Of a stretch of 64,000 bases of DNA, positions 25,801-35,700 are shown piece by piece. Numbering within the stretch: the first letter of the stretch is position 1; each line of letters begins with the position of its first letter. The position numbers and the translations under genes were made by a program. Under the pieces are notes generated by a model. The model saw only the letters and a list, made by a program, of their open reading frames with translations. It did no database searches and was not told where the DNA came from. The DNA is from Zygaena filipendulae (Eukaryota > Arthropoda > Insecta > Lepidoptera > Zygaenidae), in the NCBI GenBank assembly GCA_907165275.2, contig OU015670.1, positions 9,327,501 through 9,391,500 on the forward strand, given 5' to 3'.

Positions 25801-26849
25801 TTCCTACTTTTCGTCAGCGCTCGGCGGCGTTTCGAATGCGACTGAGACACATCGGTTGGATCGTTTGCCTCCACACGTACCAATTTGGTTGGACGGTTGA
25901 CCTGTCGGGTGCGTCGGCGAGCCGACCACGTCCAACCGGTATTAATAATAATAATGTTGGACCAACTACCCTATACACGTTCCGATTTGGTCGGGATCGG
26001 GCGGTTGGATCCAACCAAGTTGGATCGTCTGTTACTAGTATAAGTCATTCAAAACCCCAACTCCATTTTCCAGGAGGGCTTCGGCATGAGAATCCAATCG
26101 ATCAACATCATATCGACGTCCAAAATGGTGGATGTTATGGTCTCGATCTTCAAGAAAGTGCTCTCGGCCAAGATAGGCGATAGGATCCGAGTTCTGGACT
26201 CGGTGGAGAGACTCTCCGAAGTGTTGGACCGGAAGGTGTTGCCTAAGGAATTTGGGGGCGAGGAGCGGCCTTACAAGTCGCTTTGCGGTATGTGCTATTG
26301 TTTCATTTATAGACTAGCTGTCCCAAGCCGTTAACCCGTACATTATGTCCTTTTCTGTACCTCTGAGAACGTGTAAACAATTTCATGATGATCGGTTGAG
26401 CCGTTAAACTTAAAACTTATATAACAGAAAGTATTAGGTAAATCTCTTCCAGTAAGCCTGGATCAATCCGAGCTGTGAAAAAAAATCTTAGTCAACGCAA
26501 TCAAATGATTAACGGCCGTTTATGATAGGTGCCACATGTTTTGACAAAAGAATTAAAACCCGTAGGGTACTTTCCGTTAACCTATAGAATAATAGCCCAT
26601 AGGAAAAGCAGCAATGTCTAATATTTCTTTACGGAAATTACCGGTTTTTTTTTCTTTTGAACGCTTCCAACGTATATTTCTTATTTTTTTACAGCTGAAT
26701 TAGTCGAGGCGATCAGTTCTAAAGAAAATGTCGAGTATCTGAAGATGATGAGTGGCGCCACCACGGACGAGGCGTACAGGCTATCTGATGACGTCACGGA
26801 CGAGGCAATGGGGATAGCGGGCACCTTCAGAACACTCAGTGTGGATTAG
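16871..26849 (+). CDS. CRAL-TRIO (Sec14-like) lipid-binding protein 1
   Basis: Exons 16871-17033, 21360-21522, 23102-23222, 23744-23878, 26074-26287 and 26695-26849 (TAG 26847-26849) give 951 bp and 316 amino acids; phases match and all junctions are GT-AG. Exon 2 encodes the CRAL-TRIO N-terminal helical region (YLEATIIACKGSVERAKSKL, the usual ACKGSVERAK signature). Exons 4-5 encode the ligand-binding fold: LIVLDYTDINL, then the lipid-pocket strand GFGMRIQSINII, the gate-helix region, and LPKEFGG. Relatives bind tocopherol, retinoid or carotenoid-type ligands or phosphoinositides in the cytosol; the ligand here is unknown. It has a full-length tandem paralogue at 29781-37996. Introns, especially the fourth, are filled with transposons. 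The downstream Helitron-like repeat begins almost at the stop codon. Confidence 0.88.
17321..17450 (-). mobile_element. Degraded Helitron-like repeat
   Basis: CCGCGTTAACTTCGAAGTTC start followed by a CCTGACAACGTGTATGTTAA block. In intron 1 of CRAL-TRIO gene 1. Confidence 0.5.
17563..17938. mobile_element. MITE with ~33-bp inverted ends (GTGGGCGTCCAAG)
   Basis: AATATGTGGGCGTCCAAGCT at 17563 returns inverted at 17906-17938 (GTGGACGCTCACATATT) with a few mismatches. No coding capacity. Confidence 0.7.
17934..18383 (+). mobile_element. Helitron-like repeat with internal triplication
   Basis: Starts TCTTTACTAATATTATAAAG and ends at GGGTCAGCTAG. The block 'GTTTGTGAGGTTTTAGGGG ... CCGATTTTGAAAATT ... 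CCCGCGGGAACT' occurs three times in tandem (about 17958-18080, 18082-18200, 18205-18350). This shows how the family grows longer versions. Confidence 0.75.
18656..18936 (-). mobile_element. Helitron-like repeat
   Basis: ACTAGCTGTTACCCGCGG start, partly duplicated core, CAGACAGACAGACAG run, and end ATATTATGTAGGGAT. In intron 1 of CRAL-TRIO gene 1. Confidence 0.75.
19024..19479. mobile_element. MITE with ~48-bp inverted ends (CATGGACCAATAAAACTAG)
   Basis: CATGGACCAATAAAACTAGA at 19024 and its complement ending near 19479 frame ~455 bp; the arms continue through GACAATCGCCAT and CTATCGAGCGT. Non-coding. Confidence 0.8.
19487..19550. repeat. Small perfect hairpin
   Basis: TAATTACCTCAGAAGAATA (followed by a second direct copy) pairs with TATTCTTCTGAGGTAATTA. 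It directly abuts the preceding MITE. Confidence 0.75.
19648..19925 (+). repeat. Interspersed repeat (GGTAAGTGATCACCGCCGCC)
   Basis: ACGGGCAAGTGGTACACCTG, the GATGGTAAGTGATCACC block and AGGTGCGTTGCCAACCTG match 9730-9872 in opposite orientation; a small piece recurs near 58437. Confidence 0.6.
20215..20900. repeat. Long interspersed repeat (ACCGGCCAAGTG ... GGTACGGAACCC type)
   Basis: Begins ACCGGCCAAGTGCATGTCGG with TTAGGGTTCCGTACG and ends CGGATACGGAACCCTAAAAA, preceded by a GACAGACGACGGACAGACGG run. A common lepidopteran repeat type by my recollection. In intron 1 of CRAL-TRIO gene 1. Confidence 0.6.
20947..21145 (+). mobile_element. Helitron-like repeat, nearly full-length
   Basis: Clear family reference: starts TCCTACTAATATTATAAATG, contains ACGGCTGAACGGATTTGG and TTATCCCGGAATTCCCG, then the hairpin ACCGCGGGTGAAACCGC and terminal CACAGCTAG followed by T. 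A TC start and a hairpin plus CTAG end inserted next to T are Helitron hallmarks. Confidence 0.8.
22435..22970 (-). mobile_element. CCCTAGGG-ended repeat element, copy 1
   Basis: Begins GTACATTGTTATCCTAGGGG and ends TTCCGAGTATGAGTAATGAA. Three further copies lie at 58307-58692, 58693-59263 and 62547-63113. This copy lacks the small palindromic module present in the others. In intron 2 of CRAL-TRIO gene 1. Confidence 0.8.
24085..24316. mobile_element. MITE with GATAAGCAATA ends, single unit
   Basis: GGACATAGATAAGCAATAGT at one end and TTGCTTATCTACGTCC at the other; ~232 bp. In intron 4 of CRAL-TRIO gene 1. A palindromic dimer form is at 30329-30751. Confidence 0.75.
24934..25218 (-). mobile_element. 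Helitron-like repeat nested in a larger transposon
   Basis: ACTAGCTGTCCCCCGCG start, two cores (CCCGCAGGAATTCCGGG and CCCGCGGGAATTCCGGG), and end GACACGTGATTTATATA. Same variant as 14205-14570 and 31393-31666. Confidence 0.7.
25219..25721. mobile_element. MITE with >50-bp inverted ends (ACACCGGCAGAATTAGCGG)
   Basis: ACACCGGCAGAATTAGCGGA at 25219 continues for more than 50 bp through AAAAAGGCAGAGTATAG. It is mirrored almost perfectly at the right end (CTATACTCTGCCTTTTTATG, CCGCTAATTCTGCCGGTGT). ~503 bp, AT-rich, non-coding. Confidence 0.88.
26313..26412 (-). mobile_element. Helitron-like fragment
   Basis: GACTAGCTGTCCC start with a GATGATCGGTTGAGCCGTTA block; the core is missing. In the last intron of CRAL-TRIO gene 1, 26 bp after the exon. 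Confidence 0.55.
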
Positions 26850-26850
26850 A

Positions 26851-27125
26851 CGCGAAAGAGAGTTTGTTTGTTAGTTTGTTACGCTTTCCTGCCTTAACGG
26901 CTTACGGCTCAACCGATCATCATGAAATGCTGCGTAAATACGTCGTCAGGGGTACATAAAAGGAGATAGGGTACTTTATGTCTCGGAATTCCCGCGGGAT
27001 CTCCGAAATTAACGCGGGTGAAACAGCAGCACCAAAATTTAATGATGATCGGTCGAGCCGTTAAGGCGTGACAGCGTAACAAACAAACAAACTCACTTCC
27101 ACATTCATAATAAATAGTGAGGAAG
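26851..27125. mobile_element. Two Helitron-like fragments forming the 3' flank of CRAL-TRIO gene 1
   Basis: From 2 bp after the stop codon, GCGAAAGAGAGTTTGTTTG runs forward to GGGTGAAACAGCAGCA (about 27031). A reverse fragment follows (GATGATCGGTCGAGCCGTTA). A possible polyadenylation signal, AATAAA, is at 27109-27114, inside the repeat. Confidence 0.6.
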
Positions 27126-27459
27126 TACAAAATTAAGGCACCTGTAGAAGTATTTCAAAATAATTGCAAAATCGTGCATTAAATATAGGTAATAGGGAAG
27201 TGTAACGTGCCGAGGGCGGTAACGTTAATTAATGTTTGTAATATAAAATACCGTTGTATTATTTTAATTAAATATATTTATTTCACTAAGAAAGCCTGTA
27301 GGTATTATTTCTAATAGTCATAAGGCCGGTGTGTGAAAATCAATCTTGTATATTTTAGTACGTCAGTTAGATAACGAAAAATAGATGACACTTCTTTTTT
27401 TGTTCTTTTCCAAATTATTGAAAAAAATACTTAGAGTTCAGGAGTCTCTTTACGTCACA

Positions 27460-27791
27460 ATGGGCATGTTGACTAATTTTTATTATTAATAATAATAATC
27501 TTGTAGATTATTAAAAAATATTGGACACGTATTTTTTCTTTTTCTACGTAATCAAAAAATAACGGCGATATATTGAGTTGAAATTCCGCGTGATGTCACT
27601 ATTCTGACAGTTTGTATGGCGGTTTTAGTGGCTAGTGACGTCACGACCCCCTCGCCCTAAACTTTAATGCGCTTTATCTCTGTATATTTTAATTTATTTG
27701 AAAAAGCAAAAAATACGTGTCTATTGTTTTTTTTATTTTCTAACTGACGGACTAATTAGAATTTTGATTTTCAAAAGTAGTCCACATCCCC
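27460..27791. mobile_element. TGACGTCAC inverted-repeat element, full copy
   Basis: Left end GGGCATGTTGACTAATTTTT and right end AAAGTAGTCCACATCCCC are imperfect inverted repeats. The interior is quasi-palindromic with CGTGATGTCAC and GTGACGTCACG near the axis and two TACGTGTC blocks. Other copies or pieces: 2821-2966, 4986-5132, 34156-34336, 59840-60166, 63323-63646. Confidence 0.75.
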
Positions 27792-29225
27792 ATTACGTAT
27801 AAAGTGTACCAAGGCGTGACGGCGCGCGTTTTGACTCAACGTATCGCCGTTACTTTTATCACGTAAAAAGGAAAAATAAGTGTCAAATATTTTTTTATTA
27901 ATCTACAGGACGACGCGACGGACTAAATACTTTTATTTAGTATAGAATTTATTCATCGAACTAGCACTATTAAGTTAATTTGTAATGTTTTCAAAATGAA
28001 AAAAAAAAAACTAAACAAAACAAAAGAACTTTTAAGCTTCCATGTACGTAGTACTTATAACTTCCATGGCTTCCATTAAATATCGATAGTACAAAACTAT
28101 CGACGTGGCATCTCAGTTATTTTGTTGATTGTTCTACCTAATATCAGAGAGAAGGTAATCACTACGTTTTATATATTATGTATTTCCAACCAGTGTGGAC
28201 GTGAAGACGTGGAGGTTGACTCTACCCATTTATGTTTATGTTCAACATATTTATGTTTAACTGTTTATTATGGTATTTTTGTATAAAATAAAAATTATTT
28301 AAATTTTTTATTTATTTCAATGTTAACCGGTAGAAGGTTCTAATAGGTATCCATAAATTTTTTTTTCTCAAAAGTCAAAAGCCTTACATACCGTGTCTCT
28401 TCAAACTTGACATTGGCAGAATCACCGTCAAAACGGGCGGTGCCATAAAACCACAAATTGGGATTGGAACTGACATGTAGGAAACGCTATCTATCAGCAA
28501 TTTGTTTAACTAGCACGGTGTCAGCTTATTTTATACCTACGAGACTGGTGCGACGAGATAATAGGTAAGTCGGTGAGTGTCCTTTTGTAACTTTTACCTG
28601 CAATTGATGATAAATTGACAACATTTCAATTTTAAATAGGTACTTTAAATTGCACAAATAACTATTTTACATCATTTATCGGGCTACACCCCGTTACCAA
28701 GCGACGATTTCGAACGATAGTTTACAATAGACAACATCTTTCTGCAACATTCTGTATAAACCTAACAATCTACACCTAACATAGGTGATTCCCATATTAA
28801 ATACGCGAATGTAACTTTGTTTGTTATGCTTCGACGCCTTAACTACTCAACCGATCATCATAAAATTTTGCATACACGGTGTCAAAATACGGACATAGTG
28901 TACCTACCTACTTTTTATTCTGGAATTCCCGCCGGAACACCGCAAAATGTTACTATAATATAATAATAATAATAATATATTTATTTGCAAAAGCCAGTAC
29001 AAAAAGGCAGCATACAGACATTAAACTTAATTCTACATGGCTGTATTGGGTCAACATGAGATTATGTCCCCTGACTCTCAAACTAGGTAAAAACCTGTGA
29101 GATGAGGGTCAGTGGTCACTCGCTGCGCTGATGCTCAATGAATATGACAGCCAAAAATAGTGTATCACACTTAGGTACAATATTAGACTCTAGATTGGCG
29201 TATTTATTAGTAAATGTTCTGTGTA

Positions 29226-29257
<32 letters not shown>

Positions 29258-29706
29258 ATATGATCTTATTGAATGATATGTACGTATAGTTAGGTAATAT
29301 TAATATCATTCTTCGTTTTAACTATTTTTTTATAGTGCATATTATATCTTACCGAACTGAGGCACACCAGATCAGCCTATTCTAACCGGTTCTCCTGTTG
29401 CGGTTCTGCTGGAAGAAATTCCAATAGTATGGAATAAGCTGACCCCTGTACCTACATGTTTACTTTTATACTTTGTTTCTTTTAACAACTAGTAAATAAA
29501 AAAATAAAATAAAAAAATATAACGTAGGCGAAACCGGGTGTCCTCGTCGTCCTAGGATTATCACAAAGATGAGATTTTCAAAATAATTCCACGAAGAAAT
29601 CGCCATTCAATGTATCAACCGCAGATCGCAAATGTGCTATAAAACTGGTTTCCATCAGTAGGTAGGCGCACTTAGTACCTTTTAGTTTTAAAAAGGTGTT
29701 TGAGGC
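27792..29706. other. Spacer between the two CRAL-TRIO genes
   Basis: No gene recognised. Contains degraded repeat pieces: a TACGTGTC-element fragment near 27800-27925, a Helitron-like fragment at about 28790-28950, and an (AAT)n-linked retroelement-like tail at 28955-29040. Confidence 0.4.
29220..29259. repeat. (GT)n microsatellite
   Basis: Long GT run interrupted once near its start (GTATGC). Confidence 0.9.
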
Positions 29707-29712
29707 TCAGTT
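29706..29712 (+). promoter_or_regulatory. Candidate initiator of CRAL-TRIO gene 2
   Basis: A TCAGT motif about 73 bp upstream of the ATG at 29781, mirroring gene 1. Weak prediction. Confidence 0.22.
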
Positions 29713-29780
29713 TGTTTTTAACTTTGCGGCAGTGTAGTGGACTTTCGGAGGCACATTATAATCAGTATATTTGTATTAAA

Positions 29781-32700
29781 ATGGAGCCGGTGCTGTCGGA
29801 CCCGGTGCTGGAGTTCCGCCCGGACACGGTGCGTGCGGTGCGCGCGATGTACGGCCTGGACGGGCCGGGCCGGATGGCGGAGGCCGTCCGCATACTGGAC
29901 GACTGGGTCCGGATGCAGCCGCATTTCAAGAAGAAAGATTTCAGTAAGCAATTAACAAAATCGCATCTACTTACGGTGTTCATTTCTGAGATTGTGAGAT
30001 AGCATCGTTTGCAGCATCATACCACAACTATATATATACACAATATTAGCTATTCCCCGCGGTTTTACCCTCGCGAATTGCGGAAATCCCGCAGGAACTC
30101 CAAAGAAGCCTAATTTACTTCTTATAACATCAGCTAATTATTATCATTGAAAATCCCGTCAAAATCCCGGGTCAACCGTGTCGGAGATTCACCCGCGTGA
30201 CTTGCGGAATTCTCGCGGGAACTCCAAACTTCTTTCACAAAAACCTTTTCCTTACAATAACAAACACAACAAAACAAGAAAATTGGTGGAAAAGGCAAAT
30301 AGCGATTAATCCTGCTAATATTATAAATGGACGCAGATAAGCAATAACATGTTAACCCACAATATTAAGTTATTGATTCAAAACGCTTTATTGCGAGTTA
30401 TATAGCGTTTTATAATTATATGTTTACCTTATTACATTATTTAAATACCAAAAAACATTGAAACATAAAAAAATGCTGAAACAAAATCACGATATGATTT
30501 TAAAACACGATTTATTCAAAATTTCTCCAATGTGGGTTAACACACTATTGTGTATATATTTTGAGTAAATCGTGTTTTAAAATTATAGCGCCATTTTCTG
30601 TCAGCATTTTTTAGGTTCAATATTTAGTTACATAGTTAAACAATGTAATAAAGTAAACACATAATTAAAAAACGTTCCCTAACTCTCAATAAATCGTTCT
30701 GAATAGATAACTTTATTTTGTGGGTAAACATGTTATTGCTTATCTGCGTCCAAATGTGAAAGTGTGAAATGATTGTTACTCAATCACGCAAAAACGGCTG
30801 AACGGATTTGGACGAGATTTGGCATGCACGTTGTCAGGGGTACAGAGAAGGACATAGGGTCACATTTTTTATCCCAGAATTCCCGCGGGATCTCCAAAAT
30901 TTACGCGAGTGAAACCGCGGGGAACAGTTAGTCCTTACTTATATCATAAATCCGAAAGTGAGCTTGTTTGTTTTTTGTTTGTTGCAGCTTAACGGCTCAA
31001 CCGATCATCATGAAATTTTGCATACACGTTCTCGAGGGTACAGAGAAGGACATAAGGAACTTTTTATCCCAGAATTCCCGCGGGAACTCTGAAATTACCG
31101 CGGGTAAATCAGCGGAGAACAGCTAGTAGATTATATAAATAATATCATCTACAAGTTTGTAGGGAACCCTCATCGCGCTAGCCCTATACTCGCATTTGGT
31201 CGGTTTATTTTTATCAGGTCACCGCAGTGTTGATAACCTTCAAACTTGTTGTTTTTACCTTTGAATATTAACCTTCGCATCTCGTTGCCCGCTTTTTTTA
31301 AGTTTGTTTTTATCCTCAATAATTTAAAAATTAAAACACATAAGCCTACATAAAACATATAAAAAATTAATATTAATCACCCTATATATAATACTAGCTG
31401 TCCCCCGCGATTTCATCCGCGGTAATTTCGGAGTTCCCACGGGAATTCCGGGAAAAAGTACTCTATGTCCTTCTTTGTACCCCTGCCAGTAGTTTACGGT
31501 GATTAGCTGTTCCCGCAATAATTCCGGAGTTCCAGCGGGAATTCCGGGATAAAAACTAAACTATCTTTTAAGTTGGGCCAAATAAAACATATTGACCAAA
31601 TTTCATCACGATCGATTCATTAGTTTCGGAGTCCATCGCGGACAAACAACGTGACACGTGATTTGATTACTAGCTGTTCCCCGTGGTTTCACCCGCGTTA
31701 ATTTTGGAGTTTCCGCGGGAATTCCGGGATAAAAAGTACCCTATGTCCTTCTCTGTACCCCTGAGAATGTGTATGCAAAATTTCGTGATTACCGGTTGAG
31801 CCGTTAAGGTGTGAAAGCGTAACAGACAGACATACAGATAGATAGACCGACAGAGTTCCTTTCGCATTTATAATATTAGTAGGGATTACCCTATTATAAA
31901 TGCGAATGTAAGTAGGTGTTCTAGTTTAAGACTCACGCTTGTACTTATTTTATTTTTATGGTATCAAATAAACTGTTTCTATTCTACTTCTATTCTATTT
32001 CTATTCTATTTTTTTGTTTGTTACGTTTTCACGCCTTGACGGCTCAACCGATTATCATAAAATTTTGCACACATATTGCCAGGGGTACAAAAAAGGACAT
32101 AAGGTACTTTTAATCCCTAAATTCCCGCGGGAATTCTGAAATTAACGCAAATTGTAACTTTGGATGTTGTTATGTTCTCTGAAAGAAGAATAGAATAGAT
32201 TAACTTTTATTTTTGCCCAACACACAAGAATAATAAACAAACATTGAATAAGTGCTTAATCTAAACCCATAGTTATCTTGCATGCTCTGCCGAAAGGGAC
32301 AAGTACTGGGCCCTTATTCACTACGACAAACAACATTCCTTGCCCATAACGCGCGTCCCAAAACCACAATCCCAAATGCTCCAGGTGCAAAAATATAAGA
32401 AATTTATACTCTTCATGACAAAAGAAACGTTGCGAATGTATTTTCTTAAAGTGAACCTTCTTTGAACACGAGGGAAAAGCAATTTAAGTGGCGCCTTATC
32501 TTAGCGCGACGCGTTATGGTCGTAGTGAATAAGGGACCTGATTGCAAAAATTCTTTCACTGATGGAAGCTGCTGTGACGTAGAATACTTTTATCTCGGAG
32601 CAAAGAGTTTCCGCGGAGATACTGACATTGACGCGGGTGAAAACCCCCTACAACGTCACAAACTCACAAACTTTACCTCTGTATAATATTAGTATAGATA

Positions 32701-35700
32701 TTTACCTATTTATCAAAACACTGTCCGTAGTCGCTATGTGAGGTTAGTTATTTTAGTTTGTGGTAATATAGAAGTTCGATAAAGCCGTCAGAGGTCAGAG
32801 ACAGGGCAATCGGGTGCGAGGAGCGGAGCGGGGAGGTAGCGACCACAAAGCACATAGAAAGGGCATCGACTCAATAGAGCATGAAAACAAATGAAAGCTG
32901 GTGTCGCCATAAGTTTTTCGCACACAAAGCTTATCGTATAATTATGTACCTACTCATATTATTTTCTTAGGCTGTTTTCGAAAAATTCGGAATGCAAGCT
33001 AACAATGTTTTGGGAAGTTATGAGCATTTGCTCGTAACCGTTTCGAATATACTCCGACTGAATTGCCTATTTGCCTCTTTTTGCTATGGAGAGAGAGAGA
33101 CCTATAACCGTATTGAACCTATGTTAAGTCTATAGAAATGATACTAACTAATGCCAAACAATAAAGAATAGGTATAGAAGCCACGCCACCCGCCGACTCC
33201 GTGTCCCCCCACACCCGCCACGACGTAGCGGCGAGTCTATATAGGTGATAGCGGTGTGTGCTGTCGCTGCTTTGTGAGTGTCGGACAATATCATCCACTA
33301 AGCACCAAGCACACTTTCTGAACATCGTGAAGGTTGACTGGCAGAGAATGCCAATGCCAGAGAATGCGAGAATGCCGCCTTTTGTACCCTGTTGTGCAAG
33401 AAGCTTGAACAAATAGAAAATTAAAATAAATATCAACTTGAATGTCCCCCCCACACACAGCCGCCCGCTTGCAGTGCTCAGACCAAATAAAAACTAAAGA
33501 CGGAACGTCTCGAACATCGAAGTGAAGCCGGTTGCGTATGCATGTGGTGATTAGGAAAGTGTATGGATTTGCTAAGTTTAGTTGCTGGTGATAAGTGAAT
33601 CCATGCTGTTTTTTATTTTTTGACCGTTGAGGACACAATATGGCATTTTTTTATTGCGTCACCTCTATTAGCGGGAGAAGCTCAAATTAAAAGCTATGGT
33701 GTCTTTTTCTTGTAAGTGTGCGCGTGTTTCTGTGTACGTGCACGGCGATGGTGTCTTTTTCCGGGCTTCACTTGTTTGTTCTACGCGTTCCGTCTTTAGT
33801 TTTTATTTGGTCTGAGTTGCAGTGATAGTGGGCAGTTGAATCGGTTCGCTCATATGCAGTGTCTCAGGTGTGAACTTACTATACATCTTTTTTCCTTTGT
33901 TAATTTATGGCATACTCCCTTGTCGCCAGGTAAGAGATATTTGGAAGCGACGGTCGTCGCGTGCAAGGGCTCCGTGGAGCGAGCCAAGTCGAAGATCGAC
34001 AAGTACTGCACCATCCGGACGCACGTTCCCAAGTTCTTCGACAGATACGATGCCAAGAACGACCTGAGTGCGAGCCACTGCTTTGAGAATTTGTAAACTT
34101 TCTATTTATTTTATTACAAGCTTTTATTTAACTCGCAGTGTTAGTAACCACATAATGGGGATGTTAACTACTTTTGAAAATCAAAATTCTAATTATAGTC
34201 CGTCAGTTAGAAAATAAAGAACAATAGACACGTATTTTTTGCTTTTTCAAATAAATTTAAATTATACAGATATAGAGCGGGTTAAAGTTTATGGTGTCGT
34301 GACGTCACTAACCGCTAAAACCGTCATACAAACTGAGGACGCACGACCCGTGGATCCCCCGGCTAGATGGAAAACTCGTGGGGCTACCAGCCCAAAAGGC
34401 CCAAAGCCAAATTTTAGATGGTCACTTTTGTGTTTTCAGTGAACTAACTGTTCTACCCAAAATGACAGAAGATTATCACCGAGTGATATTGGTGGCGCTG
34501 CACACGCAACCGACCGTGACGGAAAGTTCAATGGCCGACGTGTATAAATACGCGTGCATGGTGAGCGAGATGCTACGTTATTTTATACATAGTCTACTAG
34601 CTGTTCCCCCGCCATTTCACTCGCGGTGATTTCAGAGTTCCCGTAGGAATTCGGGTTTACAATATAGCCTATAACACTCACAAGTAACGTGACTCTCTAT
34701 TGGTAAAAGAATTTTCCAATTCGGTTCAGTAGATCCAGAGATACAACCGCACAAACTCACAAATTTTACCTGTTTTAATATTAGGAGTATAGATTAACTT
34801 ACTGTTCCCCAAGGCTACACCATTTAAGAATGTGGGGAGGTCTCAGTGGGGGAGCCCAGGGCAGACAATTATCAATGCCATCCCATCCCATCCTATCTGA
34901 TCTGATCCCATCACATTTCATTCAATTCCATTCAATTCCACTCAATTCGTTAGACCGATAGAGCTGTCTATGACTATGACATGTAAGCATTATAATATCT
35001 CCTATAGAAAGCTTGAACTTGAGGATGTACTATAATATACAACGTGTTAATGAATTAACTGAAAACTGGAAAGTAGTTTGCTCAGAACCAACTAGCGAAT
35101 CGATCGCACTGTGTTTTAATATAGGTTATATTTTTTTAACCGACTTCCAAAAAGGAGGAGGTTCTATGTTCGATTGTATGTGTTTTTTTTTTTTTTTTTT
35201 ATGTATGTTCACCGATTACTCGAAGACAGTTGGACCGATTTCAAAAATTCTTTTTTTGTTTGAAAGGGTATACTCCCAATTAGGTCCCATTGCCACCAAG
35301 TCCAGATCTGATGATGTGATCTTGGAGAAATCGAGGGAACTCTTCAAAATTTATAGGCACACCTATAGCGATTTGGGTATTTTTTATAGTAAATCGTTCA
35401 TTTGCTTTCGAAAAGCAAAATTTGAAGAAGTGGAACTGATGATGAAGACCACAGATGGTCATCGGAACTACTCAACAATAATACGTATTTTAGGGGTTCT
35501 AATTAGAGCGATTTGGAAAATTGTTTTTTGTTTGAAAGGGGATACTTCCGAATTGGTCACATTGTCACCAAGTCAGGATCTGATGGTGGGATCTTGGAGA
35601 AATCGAGGTAACTCTTCAAAATTTATAGGCACACCTATGGCGATTTGGGTATTTTTTATAGTAAATCGTTTATTTGCTTTTGGAAAGTAAAATTTGAAGA

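Larger units (their letters stand above)
24616..26039. mobile_element. DNA-transposon remnant with ~37-bp inverted ends, hosting two insertions
   Basis: ACTAGTAACAGACGATCCAA at 24616 continues into a palindromic GGTTGGATCCAACC. The exact inverse is at about 26003-26039 (TTGGATCGTCTGTTACTAGT). Internal sequence rich in GGTTGGA/TCCAACC blocks flanks later insertions at 24934-25218 and 25219-25721. The right end lies 34 bp from exon 5 of CRAL-TRIO gene 1. Confidence 0.75.

Noticed and set aside
25773..26183. 136-codon open frame overlapping CRAL-TRIO exon 5
   Set aside because: Out of frame with the exon and made mostly of transposon DNA.
35013..35690. 225-codon open frame
   Set aside because: It runs through the AACCGACTTCC element with poly-F and duplicated low-complexity segments; no domain is recognisable.
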